DNA from: an uncultured Veillonellaceae bacterium
GTDB taxonomy: Bacteria > Bacillota > Negativicutes > Selenomonadales > Selenomonadaceae
Assembly: GCA_902801565.1 (NCBI GenBank)
Contig: CADCIX010000004.1
Location: 34,978 to 98,977, forward strand
Length of the DNA: 64,000 nt
Direction: 5' to 3'
Numbering within the stretch: position 1 is the first letter of the stretch; every line of letters starts with the position of its first letter. The notes below the pieces were generated by a model, which was not told where the DNA came from, made no database searches, and saw only the letters and a program-made list of their open reading frames with translations. Below are positions 37,036 to 47,592 of this stretch, piece after piece. A program made the position numbers and the translations under genes.

Positions 37036-37773
37036 TCAGAGTGCGCCAAGGCTGCTTGCCACGAGATAGGCGAGCAATGCGCCGCAGAGCGGTGCAAACA
37101 CAGGAACCCAGGAATAACCCCAGTCGGAACCACCCTTGCCGGCAATCGGAAGGATTGCATGGGCAATACGGGGACCGAGGTCACGGGCGGGGTTCATGGC
37201 ATAACCCGTGGGGCCGCCAAGGGAAAGACCAAGGGCAACGATAAGGATGCCGACGATGTACGGGCCATAGCCGGGAGTCATGCCGTTGAATGCCTTCGAG
37301 AAGGTCATCCAGATGATGAACATCAGGAAGAAGGTTGCAATCACCTCAGTGAGGAAGTTGGCTGCCGCATTGCGGATCGCAGGAGCCGTGGAGAAGATAC
37401 CAAGCTTCGCCGCAGGATCCGGAGTCTGGGACCAGTGGGGCAGATAGCAGAGCCACACAATGGCTGCACCGACAACACCGCCGAGTATCTGCACAAGGGA
37501 AGTCACGAGGAACTGATTGAAGGTGTAAACCCCAGCCAAGGTCTTTGCCAGGGTAACCGCAGGGTTCAAGTCACCCTGGGGAGCGCCGAGGGTCGTTGCC
37601 GTGAAGACACCGAAGGTAACTGCAAATCCCCACCCGAGGGCTATGCAGACCCATCCACCGCCGACACCCTTGGACTTCGTGAGTGTCAAGTTAGCGCAGA
37701 CGCCGCAACCAAAGACAACCAGGACCAATGTTCCCATAAATTCGCCTAACAAATTTTCCGAACCTGTTACCAT
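37036..37773 (-). CDS. glpF: glycerol uptake facilitator (aquaglyceroporin)
   Basis: A 245-residue MIP-family channel with six membrane helices. The two pore motifs are NPAVT (first half) and NPARD (second half); the Asp after the second NPA is typical of glycerol rather than water channels. It lets glycerol cross the inner membrane to GlpK. It is separated from glpK by 122 bases and has its own promoter just after the glpK stop. Confidence 0.95.
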   Translation of the reverse strand: MVTGSENLLGEFMGTLVLVVFGCGVCANLTLTKSKGVGGGWVCIALGWGFAVTFGVFTATTLGAPQGDLNPAVTLAKTLAGVYTFNQFLVTSLVQILGGVVGAAIVWLCYLPHWSQTPDPAAKLGIFSTAPAIRNAAANFLTEVIATFFLMFIIWMTFSKAFNGMTPGYGPYIVGILIVALGLSLGGPTGYAMNPARDLGPRIAHAILPIAGKGGSDWGYSWVPVFAPLCGALLAYLVASSLGAL

Positions 37774-37856
37774 TGTTTCTCATCCTTTCTTTTTTATAAA
37801 AATATTAATGCGGATATGCGGGCCGGACAGAAGCACGTTGCCAGCCCAGCCCACAT

Positions 37857-37885
37857 ACTATAACACAAACTGCTTTCCCAAGCAA
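37857..37885 (-). promoter_or_regulatory. glpF promoter
   Basis: TTGCTT (37885-37880), 17 bases, TATAGT (37862-37857) on the minus strand, between glpK and glpF. Confidence 0.65.
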
Positions 37886-37895
37886 ACTTTAGGAC

Positions 37896-39756
<1,861 letters not shown>

Positions 39757-39800
39757 TTTCTTCCCCCCCCTTCTTGCTTTAGGACTCTATATTGCAAAAA

Positions 39801-41027
39801 TCAATAAGCCTTTTCCAATATCTCAATGGGATGGCATGGTTCCACATGCCCTCCATGCTGTATCTGCAGCCGGCAGGTCCCGCAATCGCTGATGACCTTG
39901 TCCGCATTTGCCGTCTTGATGCGCCCGAAGAGCTCCTCGCCGATCTTCATGGAAATCTCGTACTTGTCCTGCTTGAAGCCATAGTTGCCGGACATGCCGC
40001 AACATCCCGCATCGGCAAGCTCCACCTTCACGCCGGGAATCTTTCCCAGAATGCGCGCCGCCGGAGTTCCGAATCCCTGGCTCTTCAAATGGCAGGGAAC
40101 ATGATAGAGCAGGCTCTGGGAAAGGGACTTAAACTCGGTGTTGAGCTTCCCCTCCTCCTCCAGCATGGCAAGGAATTCAAAGGCATCATAGACGTTCGTC
40201 GCTGCCTCCTTCATCTCCTCCTCATCGAAAAGTTCCCCATATTCCTTCTTCAGCATCAGGGAACAGCTTGTGCAGCATGCCACCACGGGAATCCCCTTCT
40301 TCTTCCATTCGAGGATGCGAGCCACGTTATTGTGGGCATGCTCCAATGCCTCGTCGAGATAGCCTGTCACCACCAGCGGCGAACCGCAGCAGTTGAACTT
40401 CTCGTCCACAAGGACCTCATAGCCGTTCTTCTGCATAACCTTCACAAAGGCCACGCCAACCTCCGGGTCGTTCTCATTGATGAAACAACCGGGGTAGAAG
40501 ACCACCTTCTTCTCCGAGGGCTTCTGCGAAATCCCCTTGAACATGGAGAGGAAGGAACTGGAAGCATAGGCAGGCATGTCGCGCTCCCCTGCGATGCCCA
40601 TGGAGCCGAAGATGCCAAAGCACTTGCCGATCTTCATGCCGAGATTCGCAAAGGTCGCCCCGAAGGGAAGCATGCGCACCCGCTTTGCCATGCGCTCCCC
40701 ATGGGCCAGCATATCATCCCGCTGGGAATGGGGATGGGTCCTGTAATACTCGGCACGATGGAGCATGTTCAGCGTGGAAACCTCCACGCCGGAGGGACAT
40801 GCCCTGTCACAGCTCTTGCAGTTGGAGCAGAAGTCCAGACTCTCCTCCACATCCTCCTGGGAGAACCGCATGCGGTTGTGGGCCGGGCCCACCAGCTTCG
40901 GCCCCCGGTATTCCTTGGATGCTTCCATCACGGGGCAGCTGGACATGCAGGAGGTGCAGGACAGGCAGTGGTCTGCCGTGAGCATTGCTTCTGCTTTTTT
41001 CTGAAGCGCATTCATTGTTTCGCTCAT
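39801..41027 (-). CDS. glpC: anaerobic glycerol-3-phosphate dehydrogenase subunit C
   Basis: A 408-residue iron-sulfur protein. Two ferredoxin-like clusters (CLSCTSCMSSCP near residue 21 and CSNCKSCDRACP near 67) are followed by two cysteine-rich CCG-type domains (NCCGSP...CCTSC and GCCGMSG...CGTC). It anchors GlpAB at the membrane and passes electrons to quinone. The start ATG 41027 follows AAGGAGAG. It is 16 bases after the glpB stop. Confidence 0.94.
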   Translation of the reverse strand: MSETMNALQKKAEAMLTADHCLSCTSCMSSCPVMEASKEYRGPKLVGPAHNRMRFSQEDVEESLDFCSNCKSCDRACPSGVEVSTLNMLHRAEYYRTHPHSQRDDMLAHGERMAKRVRMLPFGATFANLGMKIGKCFGIFGSMGIAGERDMPAYASSSFLSMFKGISQKPSEKKVVFYPGCFINENDPEVGVAFVKVMQKNGYEVLVDEKFNCCGSPLVVTGYLDEALEHAHNNVARILEWKKKGIPVVACCTSCSLMLKKEYGELFDEEEMKEAATNVYDAFEFLAMLEEEGKLNTEFKSLSQSLLYHVPCHLKSQGFGTPAARILGKIPGVKVELADAGCCGMSGNYGFKQDKYEISMKIGEELFGRIKTANADKVISDCGTCRLQIQHGGHVEPCHPIEILEKAY

Positions 41028-41043
41028 CCTATACTCTCCTTCC

Positions 41044-42285
41044 TCACATCATCACGGCCTTGTAGGCCGATGCCAGTGCCACGCCGTTGCCGGAATGCTC
41101 AAAGCAGAAATCATAGCCGCCCAGATTCCGCCCAATTACATATACATTATCAAACACCACTTTGCCGCTATCGTCCACGGGCCGCAGGCTCTCGTCCGTA
41201 CGGATGCCCGTCTTGGCAAAGCCCTGGGGCTTGTCGGAGAACAGCTGCTCATTGCTCCAGTTCTCCTCACCGGGAACGAACCAGACCGGCAAGTCAAAAA
41301 TCATTTCCCTGGGCTTCTCAAATTCCCGCATGGTAATGCCTCCGCTATAGAAGCCTCCCGTTGCAAGGATGAACTTGTCCGCCTCATAGGTCTTCTCCCT
41401 CGCCGCCGCCTGTGCCACAACAGCCGTGCATTTGCTGCCCTTCGTCACTGCCCGCAGGACCTTCGTGTCCTCAATGATATCCACGCCCAGTTTCATCAAT
41501 GCCTGATGAAACATCTTCTGGAGCCTGAGCCCATTGACAGAAGGCGGCAGACAGGTGGTCTCAATGACCTCCGCCCCCAGTTTCTCCCGAAGGGCAATCG
41601 CAACCGATTCCCCCGAGGTTCCAAGTATCTGGGGCAGAAGGAATACCGCATTGCCGGAAGCATGGGGTTTCAAGGCATTCACAAGAGCTGCCATGCCCTT
41701 GTCCTGATCCAGCCAGCGAGCCGCGTCCAGTGTCGTGACATCCCTGCCGCCTTCCAGCCCAGCATCCACCATGACCACTTCATAAGAAAGATTCTCTCCC
41801 AAAAGCGGGCGGATGTTTTCCTGAATGATGTCCCCATAGAAATCCTTGAGGCCGGAAATGCCGACAATGACAACCTTGCTCTTCCCCTCAAAGGCAGCCC
41901 CGTCCAGGGACTGTGGGGCAAGGCAGGTCGGCTTCATAGTCCCCACTGCCGTCGGGACCATAATCTGCTTCTCAAGGCTCCCATGATAGGGGAACCCGTA
42001 TTCCTTCGTGAAGGCAAGGAATTCATCCACTGCCTTCTCCAGCATATCCATGCCGATCTTCTTGTAAGGATGGTCTTCCGGCAGACTCTTGATGCCCTCT
42101 TTCGGGGAAGCCACGAACTCATGGTTCCCATCAAAGCCCAGAACATCAATGACACCGCTGTTGAGGGAAAGGGAACCGGAGCCCGTCGTGAGAAGGGTCA
42201 CTGTCTTTCCCTGCCTGACGCTGGTGTATGCTGCCATCAAACCCGCCAGACCGCTTCCGATGACAATCGTATCTGAATGCTTCAT
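41044..42285 (-). CDS. glpB: anaerobic glycerol-3-phosphate dehydrogenase subunit B
   Basis: A 413-residue flavoprotein. The FAD loop TIVIGSGLAGLMAAYTSVRQGK opens the protein; ILATGGFYSGGI and VIGRNLGGYDF are later dinucleotide-site segments. It works with GlpA and GlpC. Its ATG overlaps the glpA stop by four bases (ATGA), a sign of coupling. Confidence 0.94.
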   Translation of the reverse strand: MKHSDTIVIGSGLAGLMAAYTSVRQGKTVTLLTTGSGSLSLNSGVIDVLGFDGNHEFVASPKEGIKSLPEDHPYKKIGMDMLEKAVDEFLAFTKEYGFPYHGSLEKQIMVPTAVGTMKPTCLAPQSLDGAAFEGKSKVVIVGISGLKDFYGDIIQENIRPLLGENLSYEVVMVDAGLEGGRDVTTLDAARWLDQDKGMAALVNALKPHASGNAVFLLPQILGTSGESVAIALREKLGAEVIETTCLPPSVNGLRLQKMFHQALMKLGVDIIEDTKVLRAVTKGSKCTAVVAQAAAREKTYEADKFILATGGFYSGGITMREFEKPREMIFDLPVWFVPGEENWSNEQLFSDKPQGFAKTGIRTDESLRPVDDSGKVVFDNVYVIGRNLGGYDFCFEHSGNGVALASAYKAVMM

Positions 42286-43898
42286 GCCTTCTTGCCTCCG
42301 TCTACATGGAATGAAAGTTCATAGAGTGCCCGCGTCATCTCGATCTCCCGAAGGGTGCGCCCCACGAGAACCGGACGGATGCCCTTCCAGCGCCCTTGCA
42401 GGAACTGCTTCATCTGTCCAAGGGAATCCTTTGCCCCCTTGTCACGACCGCACTTCGCAAAAACGGCGGCACTCCTGAGCGCACAGAAATTTGCCTGGCA
42501 GGTTCCCATGCCAATGCGGGTGCGACGACGGATGTCGTTGATCTGGAAGCTCGAGAGCTCCTTCGCAATCTCCTCCACCTCTGCCAGAGTGACGTTTTCG
42601 CACTCGCAGACAAGCTCCCGCTTTTCGGGATGGCTCTTGAGATCCTCCACCACGCGGCTGAACCGCTCCGGTCCCAGCCGCGTCGCCGCAAGATCCGTTC
42701 CATAGGCGGGGAAGTACTTCCTCGCTTCCTTCTTGTCGTTCTCCGCAACCTCCGGCACCAGAGGCTCCTCTGCCGTCCGGCAGGGCTCCTTCACATTGAG
42801 CTTCTCGCAGATCTGGTTGGAGATTTTCTCGGCCATGAGGCGATAGGTCGTAAACTTTCCGCCGACAATGGTCATCATGCCCTTAAGCCCGTCGTCCTTC
42901 CCATGGTCCACAATGGCAAAGCCACGGGAAGCCCCACGCCCGGAGGCGCCGCCCGGAGGCATATAGAGCGGACGGGAACCGGCAAAGGCCCGGAGCATCC
43001 GATAGTCACGCAGATTCTCGAAGGTCTTCTCCCCAATGCTCAGGAGGTTCTCCACTTCCTCCCGGGAAGTGCTGGTATCCTCCGGATCCGGAATGCTCAT
43101 GGAAGACGTTCCCAAAATGGTGATGGACCCATGAGGAACGAAAATGTCGCCGTCGGAGGACTTGTGCAAACGATTCACCACATGGCTGGTAATGCGCTGG
43201 TTGAAGGCAAGGAGCGTCCCCTTGTCCGGCTGTACGCCGACCTCCAGCCCCGCCAGGGCCGCAACCTTTCCTGCCCAGCCGCCGGCTGCATTCACGAGGA
43301 TGTCGCAGGCAATCTCCTCGATCTCACCCGTGATGGTATTCCTGACTGTGACACCCTGAATCTCGCCGTTCTGCTGCAGGACATCGACCACCTCCCGATA
43401 GGTCTTGAACCGTCCGCCATACCGTTTCGCGGACTCCACATTCTGCCAGGACATCCGGAAGCCGTCAATGGCGGCATCGGGAACAAGATAGGCGGAAACA
43501 ACGTGCTTCGAGAGAAGCGGTTCCAACCGGAAGGCCTGTTCCAGGGTGATCGGCTCTGCCTTGATTCCGCTGTCCGCGCAACCCTTGACCCATTGCGGTT
43601 CATAGTCGGGATCGTCGATATCCAGGCGCACGAACATACCACCCGTGGCCTCCACACAGGACTTGCCGATCTTTCGCAGGATCTGGTTCTCGATAATGCA
43701 TTCCCTGGCTGCCTCCTGATCCTTCACAGCATAACGCCCACCGCTGTGAAGCAGGCCGTGATAACGGGAACTGGCGCCATTCACCAGGTCGCACTTCTCA
43801 ACGAGAAGGACATCTACACCCCTCATCGCCAGGTCCCGGAGGATGCCAACGCCTGTGGCTCCGCCGCCGATGACAACGACCGTCGCTTTTTCCATCAT
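42282..43898 (-). CDS. glpA: anaerobic glycerol-3-phosphate dehydrogenase subunit A
   Basis: A 538-residue FAD enzyme oxidising glycerol 3-phosphate to dihydroxyacetone phosphate under anaerobic conditions. The FAD loop VVVIGGGATGVGILRDLAMRG and the GlpA/D signature SSRYHGLLHSGGRYA are intact. The C-terminal 100 residues contain a BFD-like [2Fe-2S] domain with CECEN and GTCQANFC cysteines. Two consecutive ATGs (43898, 43895) follow AAAAGGGG; either could be used. It is first in glpABC-EIIB-glpK, behind the promoter at 44069-44097. Confidence 0.95.
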   Translation of the reverse strand: MMEKATVVVIGGGATGVGILRDLAMRGVDVLLVEKCDLVNGASSRYHGLLHSGGRYAVKDQEAARECIIENQILRKIGKSCVEATGGMFVRLDIDDPDYEPQWVKGCADSGIKAEPITLEQAFRLEPLLSKHVVSAYLVPDAAIDGFRMSWQNVESAKRYGGRFKTYREVVDVLQQNGEIQGVTVRNTITGEIEEIACDILVNAAGGWAGKVAALAGLEVGVQPDKGTLLAFNQRITSHVVNRLHKSSDGDIFVPHGSITILGTSSMSIPDPEDTSTSREEVENLLSIGEKTFENLRDYRMLRAFAGSRPLYMPPGGASGRGASRGFAIVDHGKDDGLKGMMTIVGGKFTTYRLMAEKISNQICEKLNVKEPCRTAEEPLVPEVAENDKKEARKYFPAYGTDLAATRLGPERFSRVVEDLKSHPEKRELVCECENVTLAEVEEIAKELSSFQINDIRRRTRIGMGTCQANFCALRSAAVFAKCGRDKGAKDSLGQMKQFLQGRWKGIRPVLVGRTLREIEMTRALYELSFHVDGGKKA

Positions 43899-44047
43899 CC
43901 ATTCCCCTTTTCCGCTCAATTTTTGCTTCCCATAATACTTGTGTTCTTTGAAATATACGAACAATTTATAGCATACTGACAAAATTAATGATACGTGTTA
44001 TAATTATCTAAGTAATATTATTTCGTTTTCGTATCGGACAGTAACAC

Positions 44048-44069
44048 TAAATCTTGTTTACAAGATTTA
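44048..44069. promoter_or_regulatory. palindromic operator candidate at the glpA start site
   Basis: TAAATCTTG-TTTA-CAAGATTTA, perfect 9-base arms. It abuts the glpA -10 box and covers the predicted start site, a classic repressor position. The binding protein is not known; the divergent XRE protein is one candidate. Confidence 0.65.
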
Positions 44070-44097
44070 TATTACAACAAAATTTCATTCTAGTCAA
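44069..44097 (-). promoter_or_regulatory. glpA promoter
   Basis: TTGACT (44097-44092), 17 bases, TAATAT (44074-44069) on the minus strand, followed at once by the palindrome. This leaves a leader of about 160 bases before glpA; no structured element was recognised in it. Confidence 0.7.
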
Positions 44098-44141
44098 TAC
44101 GAAATATGATTTTACTTGATTATATTTTTTCGTTTTTTCTA

Positions 44142-44170
44142 TTGCTGTTTTCTTTTGCAAATTGTATAAT
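44142..44170 (+). promoter_or_regulatory. promoter of the XRE regulator gene
   Basis: TTGCTG (44142-44147), 17 bases, TATAAT (44165-44170). Confidence 0.7.
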
Positions 44171-44183
44171 ATATTATATAAAT

Positions 44184-44209
44184 TATCCTTATATCGAATA
44201 TCCTTATAT
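44184..44209. repeat. 11-bp direct repeat in the XRE gene leader
   Basis: TATCCTTATAT at 44184-44194 and 44199-44209, 15 bases apart start to start. It lies just after the predicted start site, so it may be an autoregulatory binding site. Confidence 0.5.
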
Positions 44210-44234
44210 TGAAAAAGTTAGGGGCCTGAAAATC

Positions 44235-44561
44235 ATGACCAGGGAAGACTATATCAGAACGCTCATCAAATCACATGGGTACACCTTGAAGGATTTCGCC
44301 AAACTGATCCATATGCCCTACACCACCCTGCTGTCCATCCTGAACGGCTCCATCGGCGGAGCCGCCATGGACAATGTCCTCAAGATATGCCAGGCCCTGA
44401 ACCTCCGCATCGAGGAACTCAACCAGCTCTCCGGCGAGAACGGGCCTGTGCCGGATGCGCCAAAATCAGAGGATGGCATCGACACCCATCTCCTGGAGCT
44501 CATCCGTTCCCTTCCCCCGGAAAAACAGGTCGCCCTGAAAATCCTGCTGGCCAATCGATAG
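44235..44561 (+). CDS. XRE-family helix-turn-helix regulator
   Basis: A protein of about 108 residues. The N-terminal XRE domain (LIKSHGYTLKDFAKLIHMPYTTLLSILNGSIGGAAMDNVLKICQAL) fills residues 8-60. The tail (about 45 residues) ends in a helix, LPPEKQVALKILL. The ATG at 44235 has AGGGG ten bases upstream; an extra 43 residues of open frame before it are AT-rich promoter sequence. It is divergent from glpABC and shares the control region, but control of glp is only an inference from position. Confidence 0.85.
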   Translation: MTREDYIRTLIKSHGYTLKDFAKLIHMPYTTLLSILNGSIGGAAMDNVLKICQALNLRIEELNQLSGENGPVPDAPKSEDGIDTHLLELIRSLPPEKQVALKILLANR

Positions 44562-44580
44562 CATATTTTCTCCCAAACGA

Positions 44581-44610
44581 AAAAGGAGCCGTCATTGGCT
44601 CCTTTTTTCT
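44581..44610. terminator. terminator between the XRE gene and a convergent gene
   Basis: GGAGCC GTCATT GGCTCC followed by TTTTTT on the plus strand; AAAAA on the other side gives a T-run on the minus strand too. Confidence 0.85.
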
Positions 44611-44621
44611 GCCCTATATCC

Positions 44622-45239
44622 CTACGCTGCAATATCCACATTCGCGCCCCGATACTTATTCGCGGCATCCGAAGACTTCAAATCCTGCTGATAGGGATTG
44701 CTTTCGTTGTAATATCTGATCTGCGTGCTGGTAACCCCGCCGGAGACATACGTCCGCCCGCATTCCGGACAAATGTCCATCTTGAGGCGCACCGAGCAAC
44801 GCTCCACCTTGCCATTGTTCAGATCCGCCTTGCGATAGGCATTCGAGACATGCTCATGCTCATGGCCCAGCACAACGGAGGCCGCATTGCTCGGGGCAAT
44901 ATGACCCGCCGCCTTGAAGGACACCATTTCGTCAGACCCGTCCTGGTACTTACGGCTCTTGCAGGTCTCGCACTCCCCGGGTGAAGATTTGCGGCCCGAA
45001 ATCTTCTTTTCGGCATCCTCGGCGTCTTCCACGTCATCTGCGCCATCTGCACCATTCACGTCATCTGCATCATCTGCTCCATATGCGCCATAGGCGCCGT
45101 CCATTTCATCCTCTGTGCCATATGCACCCGATGCCCCGTATTCCGGATCCGCAGGATTTCCCTGTCCATTTCGCCAGTCACCGTAACCGGAATATCCATA
45201 TGGGGAACTGCCATAGGCGGCAACATTCATCATGGACAT
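44622..45239 (-). CDS. unknown Cys/His-rich protein with HEHEH motif
   Basis: A 205-residue protein of no assigned function. The first half is low complexity, rich in Gly, Tyr, Asp and Ala (about residues 8-75). The second half has CETC (near 95), then GHEHEHV (near 130), and CPEC (near 160), followed by GRTYVSGG and YYNESNPYQ. Two CxxC pairs could hold zinc; the HExEH-like core recalls a metalloprotease helix, as in SprA-related proteins, but the usual third ligand is not obvious. Related uncharacterised proteins are, as I recall, common in Clostridia and Negativicutes. No signal peptide. Confidence 0.7.
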   Translation of the reverse strand: MSMMNVAAYGSSPYGYSGYGDWRNGQGNPADPEYGASGAYGTEDEMDGAYGAYGADDADDVNGADGADDVEDAEDAEKKISGRKSSPGECETCKSRKYQDGSDEMVSFKAAGHIAPSNAASVVLGHEHEHVSNAYRKADLNNGKVERCSVRLKMDICPECGRTYVSGGVTSTQIRYYNESNPYQQDLKSSDAANKYRGANVDIAA

Positions 45240-45254
45240 AATTCTCCCTCCTCA

Positions 45255-45416
45255 GGGGGTGTTGATAAACTCCGTCAGCACACTATAGCGGCCATTTTTC
45301 CGCCTGACTGCGTTAGCGAAATCTTGACGTAGCTCTGCTACGACTGCGATTTCGCTTCCTTGCCAAACGAAAAACTGTCTCGCTATAGTGCACAGCCTAC
45401 ATTTATCAACACCCCC
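45255..45416. mobile_element. MITE-like element, 162-bp imperfect palindrome
   Basis: It has terminal inverted repeats of 15 perfect bases (GGGGGTGTTGATAAA / TTTATCAACACCCCC). Inside are further matching arms: CACTATAGCG / CGCTATAGTG, GCGAAATC / GATTTCGC, and a central CGTAGC-TCT-GCTACG. The whole element can fold into one long hairpin of about 80-base arms. It has no transposase. It lies between two minus-strand genes. A 67-residue open frame across it is probably not a gene. No clear target-site duplication was seen. Confidence 0.75.
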
Positions 45417-45502
45417 AGAAAACGCATTTCCATCCATGCTTCCGTATATTTTCATTATATCATGAAAGAAACAATTTTGCCAAAATTTTTAAACCTTCAG
45501 CT

Positions 45503-46453
45503 TTATCCTTCCTCAAATTCCATGAGTTTTTCCAGCAATTCCCTGTCCATGGCCGCCAAATCCTTCTTTTTCATGCGTTCATAGGCAAGCGCCCGGTTCG
45601 CATAGGCGAGACGAAGTCTCGGGTCCAGCTCCAAAGCCCTGGTATAGTCCTCCACCGCCGCAGGAAAGTTCTTTTTGCAGGCATAGGTATAGCCCCGATC
45701 ACAGTATAGAACAGCGTTCTTCGGCTCCATTTCGATGGCCTTCGTGAAATCCTCCAGAGCCGCATTGTATTTCCCCATAATCCCACGGCAAATGCCCCTT
45801 TGATGATAGGGCTCTGCCACATCAGGATACAATTCTGTCAAACGGGAAAGATCCGCTTCCGCTTCCGAACCGGAATCCTGCTTCATCCATGCAATCGCGC
45901 GATGAAGATAGGCGTCATAGGACTCCTGCTCCTCAATCGCCGCGCTGAACTGTTCCACAGCCCTTTGGTAATCCCCTTCCAGGAAGGCTTCCTGCCCCAT
46001 GGCATCCAGCACCGCTGACTTTTCGGAGTTGTCCTTGGCAAGGGCCAGCGCCTTTTCCAGATATCCATCCGCCCCGGAAAAATCTCCCTGCCGGGACTTC
46101 AACATTCCCATATAGTAATTCGGATGCATCGCATCGGGTATGGATTCCAGGGCACGCATCAGATCCTCTTCCGCTTTGTCCATCTGTCCTGCCTCATAAT
46201 AGGCGGCACCACGGAAGGAAAGGATTTCTGCATTGTCCGGATCCTCTTCCAGCAGTTCACCATAGATCCCTGCTGCCACATCGGGGCGCCCCGCAGAGAT
46301 GGCTGCCCCCGCATCCACCCACTTCTGCTCCGTAGGGGACAGTTCCTCTGCCGAGGCCGTCCATGCAGACATCCACAGGAAAAAGGCCGCCACCAGGACC
46401 AGACACCCGCCGCGCAGGAATCCGCGACGCAAATGATACAAAAAAGCGATCAT
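45503..46453 (-). CDS. TPR-repeat protein with signal peptide
   Basis: A 316-residue protein. A signal sequence or anchor (GCLVLVAAFFLWMSAWTASA) is followed by about seven tetratricopeptide repeats. These include AEILSFRGAAYYEAGQMDKA, AEPYHQRGICRGIMGKYNAA, AVLYCDRGYTYACKKNFPAA and LAYANRALAYERM. It is likely exported and used as a scaffold; no partner is known. Its ATG overlaps the nspC stop by one base (TGATG), so it is coupled to the polyamine genes. Confidence 0.85.
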   Translation of the reverse strand: MIAFLYHLRRGFLRGGCLVLVAAFFLWMSAWTASAEELSPTEQKWVDAGAAISAGRPDVAAGIYGELLEEDPDNAEILSFRGAAYYEAGQMDKAEEDLMRALESIPDAMHPNYYMGMLKSRQGDFSGADGYLEKALALAKDNSEKSAVLDAMGQEAFLEGDYQRAVEQFSAAIEEQESYDAYLHRAIAWMKQDSGSEAEADLSRLTELYPDVAEPYHQRGICRGIMGKYNAALEDFTKAIEMEPKNAVLYCDRGYTYACKKNFPAAVEDYTRALELDPRLRLAYANRALAYERMKKKDLAAMDRELLEKLMEFEEG

Positions 46454-47592
46454 CACAGTCTCCCCTTGAAATCCTCGTAACCGAAATGGCGCAGGACCTT
46501 CCATTCCCCGTTTTCCACGACCACGATATCCGGCAGCGGCATGCCGTTGAAGGTGTTGTTCTTCACCATGGAATAGATGGCCATGTCCTCAAAAATGACG
46601 CGATCCCCAATCTCCAGGGGCGCATCGAAGGAATACTCCCCCATGATATCCCCGGCAAGGCAGGTGGGACCGCCAAACCGATAGGTGAATTCCTTCTTTC
46701 CCGGCTCACCCGCGCCAACCACGGGCGGACGGTACGGCATCTCAATGACATCCGGCATATGGCAGGCCGCCGAGGTATCCAATATGGCATTTATGGCATT
46801 TCCTGCGCTTTCCTGCAATGCCAGGACCTTCGTAACCAGGAAGCCAGCATTGAGCGCAACGGCTTCCCCCGGCTCAATATACACCTCCAGCCCGTATTTG
46901 TCCTGCAGACGGGCAATGCACCGCTTCAGGATCTCCATCCGATAGCCCTCGCGGGTGATATGATGGCCACCGCCCAGATTGATCCACTTCCGCCCCTTGA
47001 AGTAAAGCCCGAACTTCTGCTCCAATGCCTTGAGGGTTTCCTCCAGTGCATCGGCATCCTGCTCGCAAAGGGTATGGAAATGGAAGCCGTCCACCCCATC
47101 CAGTTTGTCGTGCTGGAAATCCCTCAGCGGAATACCCAGACGCGAACCGGGAGCGCAGGGATCATAGATCTCATGCTCCTGGGTCGAATGCTCCGGATTA
47201 AGCCGAAGGCCACAGGAAGCCCCCTGGGCCCGCGCCCTCTCACCGAAGGTCTCCATCTGCTCGAAGGAATTGAAGATGATGTGGTCACAGATGCCGGCAA
47301 TCTCATCAAACTCCTCCTCCCGATAGGCTGGGGAGAAAATATGGTTCTCCTTCCCCATTTCCTCATGGGCCAGCCTTGCCTCATAGAGCCCGCTGGCCGC
47401 TGCCCCCGAAAGGTATTGGGCAATGAGGGGATAGAAGTAATACATGGAAAAGCATTTCTGTGCCAGAAGCACCTTTGCCCCGGTTTCTTCCTGCAATCCT
47501 GCCAGGATTTCCAGATTATGCTCCAACAGGTCTTTATGGATCACATAGGATGGAGTCGGGACCTCCATCCATTCCTGACGCATGGCTGTCAT
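46453..47592 (-). CDS. nspC: carboxynorspermidine decarboxylase
   Basis: A 379-residue PLP enzyme of the alanine-racemase fold. It decarboxylates carboxyspermidine or carboxynorspermidine. The PLP lysine is in VLLAQKCFSM near residue 45. INLGGGHH and EPGEAVALNAGF bind the cofactor phosphate, and CHMPDVIEMPY is typical of NspC. The ATG at 47592 overlaps the stop of the dehydrogenase gene by four bases (ATGA). An earlier start would lie inside that gene. Confidence 0.93.
   Translation of the reverse strand: MTAMRQEWMEVPTPSYVIHKDLLEHNLEILAGLQEETGAKVLLAQKCFSMYYFYPLIAQYLSGAAASGLYEARLAHEEMGKENHIFSPAYREEEFDEIAGICDHIIFNSFEQMETFGERARAQGASCGLRLNPEHSTQEHEIYDPCAPGSRLGIPLRDFQHDKLDGVDGFHFHTLCEQDADALEETLKALEQKFGLYFKGRKWINLGGGHHITREGYRMEILKRCIARLQDKYGLEVYIEPGEAVALNAGFLVTKVLALQESAGNAINAILDTSAACHMPDVIEMPYRPPVVGAGEPGKKEFTYRFGGPTCLAGDIMGEYSFDAPLEIGDRVIFEDMAIYSMVKNNTFNGMPLPDIVVVENGEWKVLRHFGYEDFKGRL

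Noticed and set aside
41095..42276. A 393-residue plus-strand frame opposite glpB
   Set aside because: Shadow frame; glpB has FAD motifs and is coupled to glpA.
44106..44234. Extended N-terminus of the XRE regulator
   Set aside because: The extra 43 residues come from AT-rich promoter DNA that contains the -35 and -10 boxes.
45252..45455. A 67-residue minus-strand frame
   Set aside because: It lies across the MITE-like palindrome and its text is set by the repeat. I treat it as a by-product of the element.
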